Source of the DNA: Brevundimonas mediterranea
GTDB taxonomy: Bacteria; Pseudomonadota; Alphaproteobacteria; Caulobacterales; Caulobacteraceae
Direction: 5' to 3'
Assembly (NCBI RefSeq): GCF_014196125.1
Contig: NZ_JACIDA010000003.1
Location: forward strand, 186,001 to 250,000
DNA length: 64,000 bases
Positions 1-8,894 of this stretch are shown piece after piece (the stretch's first letter is position 1; the number at the start of each line of letters is the position of its first letter). Below the pieces are notes generated by a model that worked only from the letters and a program-made list of their open reading frames with translations, was not told where the DNA came from and did no database searches. A program made the position numbers and the translations under genes.

Positions 1-1831
1 GGCCCGACAGGTTCAGGTCCAACTGATGAGCGAAGGGCAGGTCGCGCAGCAGCGGGATACGCAGCTCGGCGAAACCTTCGATGACCTTGAAGTCACCCAT
101 GGTTTCAGGGGCGATGTTGCCGCTGGCCAAGCCTTGCTGAAGGGTTGCGTCGGGTGTGTTGCGCGACTCTTCACGACGATATTCAGAACCCACGACGAAC
201 TGGATCGAGCCGGCTGGCAACTCAAACAGATCGCCGCTCAGGAAACCGTTCAGCACCTTTTGATCGACAAACGAATCGAACGAGTTCTGAACCGCGATGT
301 AGTCCAGAACGCCTTGCGACGCGCCGCCTTCTTCAAAGATGCGGAACGGCGTACAACCCCGTGCTCGCTCTGCAATGTTCCGGCAAGCCAACACGCCGCC
401 GCCGGTATCGACGACATCAAGCGTGTTGATCAGGCGATCCTTGAGGATGCCGCCCTGCGTCAATTGCTGTTCCGAGCTGCGGCCCCAGTTGGCGCTGACT
501 TCATACTTGAGGTTCATTGAACCCGGCAGTTCGCCATTCAAGCCGGCGACGACCCGGAAGAGGTCCCGCGTAGCTTCGTTCTGTCGGTTGCCGAACTCAG
601 TCATACGACGTTGGAACCCGACGACCCGTTGAGCATCGGTCAGGCCGGGCGTGCGATCACGGACGGCCTGACGAATGGATTCAGGAACGATCGCACTGAC
701 CAGCGGAATGCCGTACAGGCAGCCCGTCGCCGAGCACTGCGGATTCAACCCCACATCTTGCGCATCGCGGAAGATGTCCGCGCCGCTGACGGGGCTCGCC
801 TCGATGTCGCTCTTGGTTTGACCGCGGTAGTACGAACCTTCGAAGAAGAAGCGGTTGTTGTCGTTGAAGTCATAAAGCGCCTGCCCCGAGAACTGAAGGG
901 CCGAGTTCGGGACATACAGCTGACGGCTGGCTTGACGGTTGAAGCCGTCCGTGGCCGCAGCATACGGGCGTTGGGCGCCGGTCGTCGGCTCATAGACGCG
1001 GTTCGAGTTGTTCAGGCCGATGCCGGGGACGATCGCCACGCCGCGGGGAATGAAGCTCGAGCCGTAGAAATAGCGGGTTTCGCCGAAGGTGCCGTCAGCG
1101 AAGTTCAGACCGCCCAGGCCGTCACGATCCATGCCGCGATCGGCGCGGTCGCGGGCGTAGACAGCCTTGTTGTCCTGATAGGACAGGGTGCCGACGAAGT
1201 TGCCCCGGTCGTCAGCGAAGTTCGATCCGAACTTGGTGCCGACCTTGTAGTTTTCGCGGTCGCCACGATCCGTGATGCCGTATTGACCGAAGAGCTGGAA
1301 GCCTTCGTAGTCCTTGTCGGTGATGATGTTCACCACGCCAGCCAGGGCGTCAGAACCGTAGATCGACGAGGCGCCGCCGGTGACGACGTCAACGCGGTCG
1401 ATGAACTCGGTCGGCAGGCTGTTGAAGTCAACGATTTGCGTGCCCGGCAGACCGGCGACGAAACGACGGCCGTTCACCAGAACGAGGGTGCGGTCTTCAC
1501 CGAGGTTGCGAAGGTTGACGGTGGCGACGCCGTTGCCCTGCGTGAAGAAGTTGGAATTGGTCGGCGTCAGCGACGAAACGCCGGCAGCCGGCAGGGTGCG
1601 AAGGATTTCGCCCAGGTTCACTTCACCCGTGTTGGCGATGGCCTCGGCCGAAACGACCTGCACCTGAGTGGGGGAGTCTTGGTTCGGTCGGACGATGCGC
1701 GAGCCCGTCACAACGATCTCACCGACCTCGGTAGCGTTACCCGAGTCGGACTGGGCGAACGAAGGCGCTGCAACGGCGAGCACGCCGGCGAGGATCGTCG
1801 TCCCAAACAGATATTGTCGTTTCAAATGCAT
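1..1831 (-). CDS. TonB-dependent outer membrane receptor, 5' part (runs off left edge)
   Basis: The minus strand is open from an ATG at 1831 to the window edge, giving about 610 residues without a stop. The start reads MHLKRQYLFG, followed by a signal peptide ending near SFAQS. A TonB-box-like EIVVTGSR follows, then a plug domain with VNGRRFVAGLPG and GASSIYGSDALAGVVNII, which are hallmarks of the receptor family. Beta-barrel sequence follows and the C-terminus is missing. The likely role is active uptake of a large nutrient across the outer membrane; the substrate cannot be told. It lies on the same strand as ftsA, where ftsZ would be expected in Caulobacter. Confidence 0.93.
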   Translation of the reverse strand, partial: MHLKRQYLFGTTILAGVLAVAAPSFAQSDSGNATEVGEIVVTGSRIVRPNQDSPTQVQVVSAEAIANTGEVNLGEILRTLPAAGVSSLTPTNSNFFTQGNGVATVNLRNLGEDRTLVLVNGRRFVAGLPGTQIVDFNSLPTEFIDRVDVVTGGASSIYGSDALAGVVNIITDKDYEGFQLFGQYGITDRGDRENYKVGTKFGSNFADDRGNFVGTLSYQDNKAVYARDRADRGMDRDGLGGLNFADGTFGETRYFYGSSFIPRGVAIVPGIGLNNSNRVYEPTTGAQRPYAAATDGFNRQASRQLYVPNSALQFSGQALYDFNDNNRFFFEGSYYRGQTKSDIEASPVSGADIFRDAQDVGLNPQCSATGCLYGIPLVSAIVPESIRQAVRDRTPGLTDAQRVVGFQRRMTEFGNRQNEATRDLFRVVAGLNGELPGSMNLKYEVSANWGRSSEQQLTQGGILKDRLINTLDVVDTGGGVLACRNIAERARGCTPFRIFEEGGASQGVLDYIAVQNSFDSFVDQKVLNGFLSGDLFELPAGSIQFVVGSEYRREESRNTPDATLQQGLASGNIAPETMGDFKVIEGFAELRIPLLRDLPFAHQLDLNLSG

Positions 1832-2196
1832 TTTGTGGCCCCAATGGATGTAGCAAGCAGCAATCCACACCCCACTCCCGGATGTGCGCTTGAGTTTCAG
1901 GTCTAGTCGATTCCTACCGAACGACAAGCTTTGTGACCGAAATCCGGCCAGCATGCGTCGAGACTGTTACAGACCGGCAACAGTTTCATATTGGGACGAC
2001 AGCGGTGTCTGCGAACGGACAGCGGCTCGAGAAATTTCCCCAGCCCACCACAAGCGTTTGTTTTTGCTATCTTTTTATTAGATCGGCAGTCAATGAGAGA
2101 CGTTCGATAAAATCGCACACCCGCACTATCCGTACGCAACAGCCTGTTGCACGACCACATCGACGCACAACAATCGTCAAATATGGCCTGAAAGCG
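1832..2196. other. AT-rich intergenic region between TBDR and ftsA
   Basis: About 365 bases hold no convincing gene. The stretch is visibly richer in A and T than its surroundings, especially 2050-2110, and probably carries the promoter of the TBDR at 1831. A short palindrome CTGTTACAG lies at 1964-1972, inside a longer imperfect inverted repeat running to about 1987. A similar CTGTCACAG palindrome lies at about the same distance upstream of the TBDR starting at 46530. An 85-codon open frame on the minus strand has no recognisable features and is not called. Confidence 0.5.
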
Positions 2197-3534
2197 CTAG
2201 AGGTTGTCCCGCAACCATCCCGCGACACGCCCCACCACATTTCCGCGATGGATTTTAGGCGCGTCCGCCGCCGTGATCTGCCGCGCCATCAGCTTCCTGG
2301 CCGACACGGCCTCGCGCGGGCCGTAGGCGGCGCGCAGCAGGACTCCGGCGGTGGCGCAGAAGGCCGGACCGGAGGCGGCGTCGGCCAAATGGGGCGCGCG
2401 CTGGGGCTTGCCCAGGCGGACCGGGCGGTCGAACACCCGCACCGCCAGTTCGCGTACGCCGTTCAGCTGGCTGGCCCCGCCGGTCAGGACTAGGCCTGCG
2501 CCGGGCTCCAGGCCCACGCCGGCGTTCTTCAGCCGGTCGCGCAGCAGTTCCAGCGTCTCTTCCACGCGCGGGGCGATGACCGTCTTCAGCATGGCGCGCG
2601 GGACGATGACCGGGCCGGCCGAGGCGTCCTCGCCGCGCGGCGGGGCCTCCAGCATTTCGCGGTCCTCGTTGGCGCTGGCCATGGCCGAGCCGTGCAGGGT
2701 CTTCAGTCGTTCAGCGCCGGCCTTGGAGGTCGACAGGCCGCGCGCGATGTCGGAGGTGACATGGTCGCCGCCGACGTTCAGGCTCTCGATATGCAACAGG
2801 GACCGGCCGCCCCAGACCGCGGCGCTGGTCGAGCCGCCGCCCATGTCGATGCAGACGGCGCCCAGGTCCATCTCGTCCTCTTCCAGCGCGGCCAGCGACG
2901 AGACGACGGGCGCGGCGGCCACGCCCTGCAGGTCCAGGTGCGCCAGCTCGAGGCAGTGGCTCAGGGTCGTGAAGACGTTCTCGGCCATGGAGACGACCAG
3001 CAGATCGAGCCCCAGCGAGCCCCCGCGCATCGAACGCGGATCATGGACGCCGCGCGCCCCGTCCACCGACCAGGCGATGGGCAGAACATGGATGGGCCGA
3101 CGGTTGGGCAGGCGGATCTGGGCCAGGGCCATGCCGATGGCGCGCGCCAGGTCGGCGTCCCCCACCGGATTGGCGCCGAGGGACACCCGGGCCTGAACCC
3201 GGTGGCTGGCCATCTGGCCGATGGCGGTGGTGACGACCACGCCGGAGACGGGGCTCTGGGCCGCGCGTTCGGCCCGTTCGACGGCGTGGCCGATAGCCTG
3301 GGCGGCCTCGTCCATATTGATGATGGCGCCGCCCTTGACGCCCTTGGACTGGACATGGCTGGCGCCGGCGACGCGGATAGTGCGGTCGGCGTGACGCACG
3401 CCGTCCGGCTTCATGATGAAGCACGAGACCTTGGATTGGCCGATGTCCAGCGCAGCGATCACAGGGGCGCGGCCGGCGCGGGGGTCCATGCCCCGGCCCT
3501 GGTCATTCGCCGATCCGCGCTGTTTGCCCGACAT
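2197..3534 (-). CDS. ftsA: Cell division protein FtsA
   Basis: This 445-residue actin-like ATPase tethers FtsZ filaments to the inner membrane and recruits later divisome proteins. The N-terminal VIAALDIGQSKVSCFI is the phosphate-1 motif of the actin/Hsp70 fold. CIDMGGGSTSAAVW is the second phosphate motif, and LTGGASQLNGVRELA the adenosine motif. The protein ends in a short amphipathic VVGRVAGWLRDNL, the typical membrane-targeting helix. The ATG at 3534 lies 13 bases after the ftsQ stop, with AAGGA overlapping that stop. It is the last gene of the mur-ddl-fts operon. ftsZ does not follow; a TBDR gene does. Confidence 0.97.
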   Translation of the reverse strand: MSGKQRGSANDQGRGMDPRAGRAPVIAALDIGQSKVSCFIMKPDGVRHADRTIRVAGASHVQSKGVKGGAIINMDEAAQAIGHAVERAERAAQSPVSGVVVTTAIGQMASHRVQARVSLGANPVGDADLARAIGMALAQIRLPNRRPIHVLPIAWSVDGARGVHDPRSMRGGSLGLDLLVVSMAENVFTTLSHCLELAHLDLQGVAAAPVVSSLAALEEDEMDLGAVCIDMGGGSTSAAVWGGRSLLHIESLNVGGDHVTSDIARGLSTSKAGAERLKTLHGSAMASANEDREMLEAPPRGEDASAGPVIVPRAMLKTVIAPRVEETLELLRDRLKNAGVGLEPGAGLVLTGGASQLNGVRELAVRVFDRPVRLGKPQRAPHLADAASGPAFCATAGVLLRAAYGPREAVSARKLMARQITAADAPKIHRGNVVGRVAGWLRDNL

Positions 3535-3547
3535 GTCTTACTGGTCC

Positions 3548-4432
3548 TTAAGCGTCGGCGGCGGGTCGCACCGCGACCTCGTCCGGCGTTCTGAGATCGA
3601 CCCGGGCGAAGCCCAGGTCGAGCAGGCGTTCGCGCTGATCCAGCGCATCGAGACGGATCAGGGCCGCCTCCTGTTCGACGGCGGGCAGCTGGATCAGGCT
3701 GCCGTCCTTCAGACGCAGGTCCCAGCGGCGCTCGTCCACCCGCACCAGGGCGTCGATCCGGCTCATCAGGCGCGGGCGCTGGGCCAGCAGAGGCAGGACC
3801 TCGCCGGCGGCCAGGTCGGCGCCCTTGCCGACGACCAGGGGCAGGGTCGGATAGCGGCGCGCGTCGGCGCCCTGGATCACCTGGCCCTGGGCGTCGATGA
3901 CCTTGATCTGGCCTGCGTCCTGCCAGACGGCCAGACGATCGTGTTCCTTGATCTCGACGATCAGGGTGTCGGGCAGCAGGCGCACTACGCGCGCCTCGCG
4001 CACCCAGCCGACGCCCTGCACGCGTTCGCGGATGGCGTTCAGGTCCAGGCTGGTGATCGGCTGGCCCGAATACAGGCCCAGCGCCTGCTGGATGGCCGGT
4101 TCGGCCTCGGCCGAGGCGCCGGTGATATGAACCCGCTTCAGCGTCAGCCCCATGCCGGTGGTCAGACCGTCGATCCCGTGGGAGACCGACTGGCCGATCC
4201 GTTCGGCGCGGGCGCCGGTCGCCAGAACCCCGATCACCAGCAGGGCGCTGGCGCCCAGGGCGATCATGACGGTGCGGGGTGAAACATCGATACGGCCGAT
4301 GGCGGCCATCTTGCCGGGGATGGCGGACGCGGGCTTGGGCGCGCCGCCGCGTGGCCGCCCGCCCTTCTTGGAGGCGACGCCACGCGAGGAACCCGAACTC
4401 TGTCGCCGACCGCCGCGAACTACCGCGGGCAT
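3548..4432 (-). CDS. ftsQ: Cell division protein FtsQ
   Basis: This 294-residue bitopic inner membrane protein of the divisome bridges early cytoplasmic and late periplasmic division proteins. A basic, glycine-rich cytoplasmic tail precedes one membrane segment ([17 protein letters not shown]). A POTRA domain follows, starting near LKRVHITGA and containing [20 protein letters not shown], then the FtsQ beta domain. I chose ATG 4432 because GGAGG sits seven bases upstream. A GTG at 4453 would have no ribosome site and would extend further into ddl. With this start it overlaps ddl by 13 bases, which suggests translational coupling. Confidence 0.95.
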   Translation of the reverse strand: MPAVVRGGRRQSSGSSRGVASKKGGRPRGGAPKPASAIPGKMAAIGRIDVSPRTVMIALGASALLVIGVLATGARAERIGQSVSHGIDGLTTGMGLTLKRVHITGASAEAEPAIQQALGLYSGQPITSLDLNAIRERVQGVGWVREARVVRLLPDTLIVEIKEHDRLAVWQDAGQIKVIDAQGQVIQGADARRYPTLPLVVGKGADLAAGEVLPLLAQRPRLMSRIDALVRVDERRWDLRLKDGSLIQLPAVEQEAALIRLDALDQRERLLDLGFARVDLRTPDEVAVRPAADA

Positions 4433-5361
4433 GAGGCGTCCTCCACCATCCACCGTACCAGGTCTTCGTAGCTCATTCCGGTATGGGCGGCCTGCTCGGG
4501 AGCGAGCGAGGTCGGGGTCATGCCCGGCTGAGTGTTGACCTCCAACAGAACCAGATCGTCCTTAACATCGTCATAACGGAAGTCGCTTCTGGACACGCCT
4601 CGGCAACCCATGGCGACGTGCGCCGCCTCCGCCTGACGCAGGGCCGCCTCGAACACGGCGGGCGGCAGGACGGCGGGCAGGACGTGGACCGAACCGCCGG
4701 GCGCATATTTGGCTTCGTAGTCATAGAAGCCCTTGGTCGGGGTGATGTCGGTCACGGTCAGGGCGCGCGGCCCGGCCGCATAGCCGATCACGGCGACGGC
4801 CAGCTCCTTGCCGGCGATATAGGGTTCGACCATCACCTGTTCGCCATAGGCCCAGCCGGGCTCGCCCACCTCGGCGACCGGCCGATTGGCCCCCTCGCTC
4901 ACCAGATAGACCCCGACGGACGAGCCTTCGGCATTCGGCTTGACCACATAGGGGGGCTCGATCACGTGGCGCGACGCCACCTCATGCCGGTCGTACAAGC
5001 CGCCGCCGGGCACCTTGACGCCCGCCGCCTTCAACACCGCCTTGGACTTATCCTTGTCCATGGCCAGGGCCGACGCGAGCACGCCTGAATGGGTATAGGG
5101 GATCCGCAGGGTCTCCAGCACCCCCTGGACGCAGCCGTCCTCGCCCCAGGCCCCGTGCAGGCAGTTCAGCACCACGTCCGGCTTGATCAAACCCGACAGG
5201 ACGTTGGCCAGGTCGCGCCCGGCGTCCACCCGGCTGACGCGCACGCCCTGCCGCTCCAGCGCCTGCGCGCACTGCTCGCCGGAGGTCAGCGACACCTCCC
5301 GCTCGGCGGAAAGACCGCCCATCAGGACGGCGACATGAAGGTCTTTGAAAGCGCGGGTCAT
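4420..5361 (-). CDS. ddl: D-alanine--D-alanine ligase
   Basis: This 313-residue ATP-grasp enzyme makes the D-Ala-D-Ala dipeptide used by MurF for peptidoglycan. The N-terminus [16 protein letters not shown] is the family signature. The grasp core has [16 protein letters not shown], and the C-terminal catalytic block has [20 protein letters not shown] 5361 is preceded by GGAGAGCCC. The frame stays open for a further 53 codons upstream, but that stretch has no ligase character. The gene sits between the DUF5946 gene and ftsQ, as ddlB does in the Caulobacter division cluster. Confidence 0.96.
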   Translation of the reverse strand: MTRAFKDLHVAVLMGGLSAEREVSLTSGEQCAQALERQGVRVSRVDAGRDLANVLSGLIKPDVVLNCLHGAWGEDGCVQGVLETLRIPYTHSGVLASALAMDKDKSKAVLKAAGVKVPGGGLYDRHEVASRHVIEPPYVVKPNAEGSSVGVYLVSEGANRPVAEVGEPGWAYGEQVMVEPYIAGKELAVAVIGYAAGPRALTVTDITPTKGFYDYEAKYAPGGSVHVLPAVLPPAVFEAALRQAEAAHVAMGCRGVSRSDFRYDDVKDDLVLLEVNTQPGMTPTSLAPEQAAHTGMSYEDLVRWMVEDASCPR

Positions 5362-5398
5362 GGGCTCTCCGATTGCGGCCGAGATGTTTAACAGGCCG

Positions 5399-5890
5399 TC
5401 AACCCTGACGCGCCCAGCCCTGGATAAATTGGTGTTGATCCGACCAATCGGCCCATGTCGCCTCGGCCCAGCGACGGACCGCGGCCCGATGCGCCTCCGG
5501 CTCGGCGGCGCCCGCCACATCCGCCACCGTCAGGATATAGGCCCGGCGCGCTGGAAGTTCGGGCAGTTCAGCCTTTCGCGCGGCGAAGGCCTGCATGGCG
5601 GAACTGGCCTCTTCGCCCGACAAGCCCTGTTCAAGTTGCACCCAAAGCCCCGCCAGATGCAGACCGACCGATTGGATCGCCCGGCGCGAGCCGTCGCCCG
5701 GGTGCTGCACGGCCCAGGCGTCGACGCTGAGACGATGGATGGGCATCAGGTCGGGATTCGAGAACTCACGGCCGATGACCTCGTTGAACGCCGCCCAGCA
5801 GGCCGGGCTGGAGGTCATATAGGCGTGGGTCGGTCCATCGACGCCCGGAAGACACGAGCCGCATCCGGGGCAGGTCTGGAACTCAGCCAC
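5399..5890 (-). CDS. DUF5946-like protein
   Basis: This 163-residue cytoplasmic protein of unknown function resembles the DUF5946 family. The call rests on the [10 protein letters not shown] metal-ligand-like cysteine cluster, [12 protein letters not shown], and [14 protein letters not shown] followed by [10 protein letters not shown]. The GTG start at 5890 lies inside the end of murB, giving an 8-base overlap. The ddl start lies 37 bases after its stop, so it is most likely cotranscribed with cell-wall genes. The cysteines and histidines suggest a metal site, but no activity is known to me. Its position in a mur/fts operon may be cargo rather than function. Confidence 0.75.
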   Translation of the reverse strand: MAEFQTCPGCGSCLPGVDGPTHAYMTSSPACWAAFNEVIGREFSNPDLMPIHRLSVDAWAVQHPGDGSRRAIQSVGLHLAGLWVQLEQGLSGEEASSAMQAFAARKAELPELPARRAYILTVADVAGAAEPEAHRAAVRRWAEATWADWSDQHQFIQGWARQG

Positions 5891-6794
5891 CTCGGCCGAT
5901 CCGCTTGATCTCCCACTCCAGCTGAACGCCGGTCTTCAACAAGACATCGGCGCGCACCGCTTCGCCCAGGCCTTCGATGTCGGCGGCGGTGGCCTCGCCG
6001 GGGTTGATCATGAAGTTGGAATGGAGGTCGCTGAACATGGCCCCTCCTCCGGTCTCCACGTGCAGCTTGCCGCGCCAGCCGGCCTCGTCGACCAGTTTCC
6101 ATGACGAATGGCCGGGCGGGTTCTTGAAGGTCGAACCGCCGGTCTTTTCGCGGATCGGCTGGGTCGTCTCGCGGCGGCTGGTGATCTCGTCGATCCGGGC
6201 CTGCACAGCGGCGGGTTCGTCCGACGTGCCGCGATAAGTCGCCTCGACCCAGATAATCTCGGCCGGCGCCTGCGAATGGCGATAGGTGTAGCCGAAGTCG
6301 GCCAGGGCGTAGTCGACCCGCTCGCCCGACCGCGTCAGGCCCCATGCCGAGACCAGAACATCCTTGGTCTCGGCGCCGTAGCAGCCGGCGTTCATGGTCA
6401 GGGCGCCGCCGACGGTGCCCGGGATGCCGGCGTAAAACTCGAGCCCCGCCAGCCCCGCCTTGGCCGACGCCTTGGCCACCATGGAGTCCAGCGCGCCTGC
6501 GCCGGCCGTGATCATGTCGCCGTCCGTCGTCACCTGCGCCCAGGACCGACCCGCCAGACGGATCACCACGCCCTCGACCCCGCCGTCGCGGACGATGACG
6601 TTCGATCCGACGCCCAGCACGGTCACGGGGACGGACGGGTCCAGCGCCTTCAGGAAATCAGCCAGATCTTCGGCGTCCGCCGGAATGAACAGGGCCTGGG
6701 CCGTCCCGCCCACCCGGAACCAAGTGAAGGGCGCCAGGGGTTCGTCGCGCAGCAGCTTGCCGCGCACAGAGGGGAGATTGTCACGCCAGGTCAT
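5883..6794 (-). CDS. murB: UDP-N-acetylmuramate dehydrogenase
   Basis: This 303-residue FAD enzyme reduces UDP-GlcNAc-enolpyruvate to UDP-MurNAc using NADPH, the second committed step of peptidoglycan synthesis. [11 protein letters not shown] and [12 protein letters not shown] are the FAD-binding signatures. [24 protein letters not shown] follows in two blocks, and the catalytic GGSTFKNP near the C-terminus carries the active serine. ATG 6794 overlaps the TGA of the upstream DMP19-like gene in an ATGA junction. An upstream in-frame start at 6833 would lie inside that gene. The carboxyl end overlaps the DUF5946 gene by 8 bases. Confidence 0.97.
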   Translation of the reverse strand: MTWRDNLPSVRGKLLRDEPLAPFTWFRVGGTAQALFIPADAEDLADFLKALDPSVPVTVLGVGSNVIVRDGGVEGVVIRLAGRSWAQVTTDGDMITAGAGALDSMVAKASAKAGLAGLEFYAGIPGTVGGALTMNAGCYGAETKDVLVSAWGLTRSGERVDYALADFGYTYRHSQAPAEIIWVEATYRGTSDEPAAVQARIDEITSRRETTQPIREKTGGSTFKNPPGHSSWKLVDEAGWRGKLHVETGGGAMFSDLHSNFMINPGEATAADIEGLGEAVRADVLLKTGVQLEWEIKRIGRGG

Positions 6795-7207
6795 TGAGAG
6801 TTCTTCATCGCGAAACGGTCGGCTGCTTCCCAAAAGCCTCCGGCCTCGGTTTCCAACAATTCCGCAAAACGGTTTTCGATTTCTATAGGGGGTATCGCAA
6901 GTTCACGAGCGGCACGCTCCCTCGGATATGGCTCTCCGAATATCCGCATGGCTTGCGCAAGTTGGGCCGAGGTTTCCGGCATTCCGAGCGCCCTGAAACC
7001 CACGACGGCCTCAGGACCGAGAACGCCCGTGTAGTTGCAGAAGAACTGACCGAGCCCCCCATTCTGAACTTCGGATTGCGTCCAGTGGGTCGCAAACAGA
7101 TGTTGGGAAGCTATCGGTAGTCTCGCGAACTGAGCCAAGAACGTCTTTGGACCGTCATGTATCCGGACGTCGTCCCAGTACGGTCCAACTAAGTCCCAAT
7201 AGCTCAC
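6791..7207 (-). CDS. DMP19/DUF4375-like protein inserted between murC and murB
   Basis: This 138-residue cytoplasmic protein resembles the DMP19 (DUF4375) family. The visible family features are [19 protein letters not shown], followed by [18 protein letters not shown] and a helical C-terminus. Its GTG start (7207) overlaps the murC TGA as GTGA, and its own TGA overlaps the murB ATG as ATGA. It is therefore stitched seamlessly into the operon. Base composition differs: positions 6841-7140 are about 57% GC by my count, against roughly 68-70% in the mur genes. That suggests late acquisition. Relatives include a DNA-mimic protein, but I cannot show DNA mimicry here. Confidence 0.75.
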   Translation of the reverse strand: MSYWDLVGPYWDDVRIHDGPKTFLAQFARLPIASQHLFATHWTQSEVQNGGLGQFFCNYTGVLGPEAVVGFRALGMPETSAQLAQAMRIFGEPYPRERAARELAIPPIEIENRFAELLETEAGGFWEAADRFAMKNSQ

Positions 7208-8616
7208 CCCAACGCCTCCAGCTGCGCCGGCAGGCCATAGGCCCAGCTGGTGATGTCGCCGGCGCCCAGCAGCACGACCACATCGCCTGGCCGGGCCTCT
7301 TCCTTGATCAGGCGCGGCAGGACGGCGGCGTTCTCCAGCGCCTGGACATGGCGGTGGCCATAGCGGCGGATGCCGTCGGTCAGGGCGTGCTTGTCCACCC
7401 CCTCGATCGGCTGTTCGCCCGCCGGATAGACGTCGGCGACGATCACGCTGTCGGCGTCGGAAAAGGCGGTCGAAAAGTCGTCCATCAGGTCGCGCAGCCG
7501 GGTGTAGCGGTGCGGCTGGACCACGGCGATGACCCGGCCCTCAGTCACCTGGCGCGCGGCCTTCAGCACGGCGACGATCTCGACCGGATGGTGGCCATAG
7601 TCGTCGACGATGCGCACGCCGTTGACGACGCCGGTGGTGGTGAAGCGACGCTTGACCCCGCCGAAGCCGGCCAGACCCTCGCGGATCGCCTCGTCGGACA
7701 CGTCCAGCTCGCGCGCCACGGCGATGGCGGCCAGGGCGTTGGAGACATTGTGCCAGCCGGCCATCGGCAGGTGCAGGTTCTCGATCCGGTGGGTCTCGCC
7801 GTTCTGAATTACGACGTCGAACCGGGCGCCATCCGGCCCCATCTCCACATTGTCGGCCCGCACCATGGCCTGAGGATTGATCCCATAGGTCACCAGCCGC
7901 CGGTTATCGATGGAGGCGACCAGCTTCTGGACCTCGGGATGATCCAGGCAGACAGCGGCGAAACCATAGAAGGGGATGTTCTCGACGAAATCGACGAAGG
8001 CCTTCCGCACCGCGTCGAAGTCGCCGTAATGGTCCAGATGTTCCGGGTCGATATTGGTCACAATGGCGACGGTCGACTTGAGGCGCAGGAAGCTGCCGTC
8101 GCTCTCGTCCGCCTCGACCACGATCCAGTCGCCATCGCCGACCTTGGCGTTGGTGCCATAGGCGTTGATGATGCCGCCGTTGACCACCGTCGGGTCCAGG
8201 CCGGCCGCATCCAGCAGGGCCGCGACCATCGAGGTCGTCGTGGTCTTGCCGTGGGTGCCCCCGACCGCGATCGAGAATTGCAGCCGCATCAGCTCGGCCA
8301 GCATTTCGGCCCGGCGCACCAGGGGGATGCGGCGCTCGCGCGCGGCCTTCATCTCGGGATTGTCGGCCTTGACCGCCGTCGAATAGACCACCGCCGACAC
8401 GCCCTCGCTGACGTGAGCGGCGTCATGTCCGATGAAGATCCGGGCGCCCAGTTTCTCCAGCCGTTCGGTGTTGGCGCTGGCCTTGGCGTCCGAACCCTGA
8501 ACCGAATAGCCGATCTTCAGCATGATCTCGGCGATGCCGCTCATGCCTATGCCGCCGATGCCGACGAAATGGACGGGACCGAGGTCGAACGGGACGGGGC
8601 GAAGGCGAGCGATCAT
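7204..8616 (-). CDS. murC: UDP-N-acetylmuramate--L-alanine ligase
   Basis: This 470-residue ATP-dependent ligase adds the first amino acid of the stem peptide to UDP-MurNAc. It has the N-terminal Rossmann motif [16 protein letters not shown] and the ATP loop [13 protein letters not shown]. The Mur-family [22 protein letters not shown] and [11 protein letters not shown] blocks follow in the expected order, with PHRYTRL near the C-terminal domain. It is the first gene of the minus-strand operon that runs to ftsA. Upstream lies a divergent cstA gene rather than murG, so the division/wall cluster is split here. Confidence 0.97.
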   Translation of the reverse strand: MIARLRPVPFDLGPVHFVGIGGIGMSGIAEIMLKIGYSVQGSDAKASANTERLEKLGARIFIGHDAAHVSEGVSAVVYSTAVKADNPEMKAARERRIPLVRRAEMLAELMRLQFSIAVGGTHGKTTTTSMVAALLDAAGLDPTVVNGGIINAYGTNAKVGDGDWIVVEADESDGSFLRLKSTVAIVTNIDPEHLDHYGDFDAVRKAFVDFVENIPFYGFAAVCLDHPEVQKLVASIDNRRLVTYGINPQAMVRADNVEMGPDGARFDVVIQNGETHRIENLHLPMAGWHNVSNALAAIAVARELDVSDEAIREGLAGFGGVKRRFTTTGVVNGVRIVDDYGHHPVEIVAVLKAARQVTEGRVIAVVQPHRYTRLRDLMDDFSTAFSDADSVIVADVYPAGEQPIEGVDKHALTDGIRRYGHRHVQALENAAVLPRLIKEEARPGDVVVLLGAGDITSWAYGLPAQLEALG

Positions 8617-8711
8617 CCAATGCGCTTAGCAAGGGATCGGGCGGAATGCACGGGGGTGTCTGCGTCCAATTCCGACGTCGGGGCATGATAGGCGGCATGC
8701 AGGAGGACCGC

Positions 8712-8819
8712 ATGATAAAGAACGCGGTTCGATCGATTTCAGACGATTCATACCATTCAGACCGTCTTTTTCGGCCCCAGGGTCTGAAACTGTCGCCCAA
8801 CGGCCTTCTACGACTTTAG
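8712..8819 (+). CDS. Possible 35-residue peptide upstream of cstA
   Basis: A short frame starting MIKNAVRSIS and ending at a TAG at 8817 is preceded by a perfect AGGAGG at 8701-8706 with good spacing. It lies in the 278-base gap between divergent murC and cstA, 75 bases before the cstA start and on the same strand. No family is recognisable. It could be a leader peptide, a small protein or a gene remnant. The ribosome site is the only real support. Confidence 0.35.
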   Translation: MIKNAVRSISDDSYHSDRLFRPQGLKLSPNGLLRL

Positions 8820-8894
8820 TCGATTGGCCTTGCGGAAGCTTGTCGTGCAAACAGGCGTTCAGGGACCGTCAGGCGGTCAGGCAGGAGTACAGTC

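Noticed and set aside
1903..2160. An 85-codon minus-strand frame in the ftsA-TBDR gap
   Set aside because: No ribosome site, no recognisable features, and the stretch is AT-rich promoter-like sequence.
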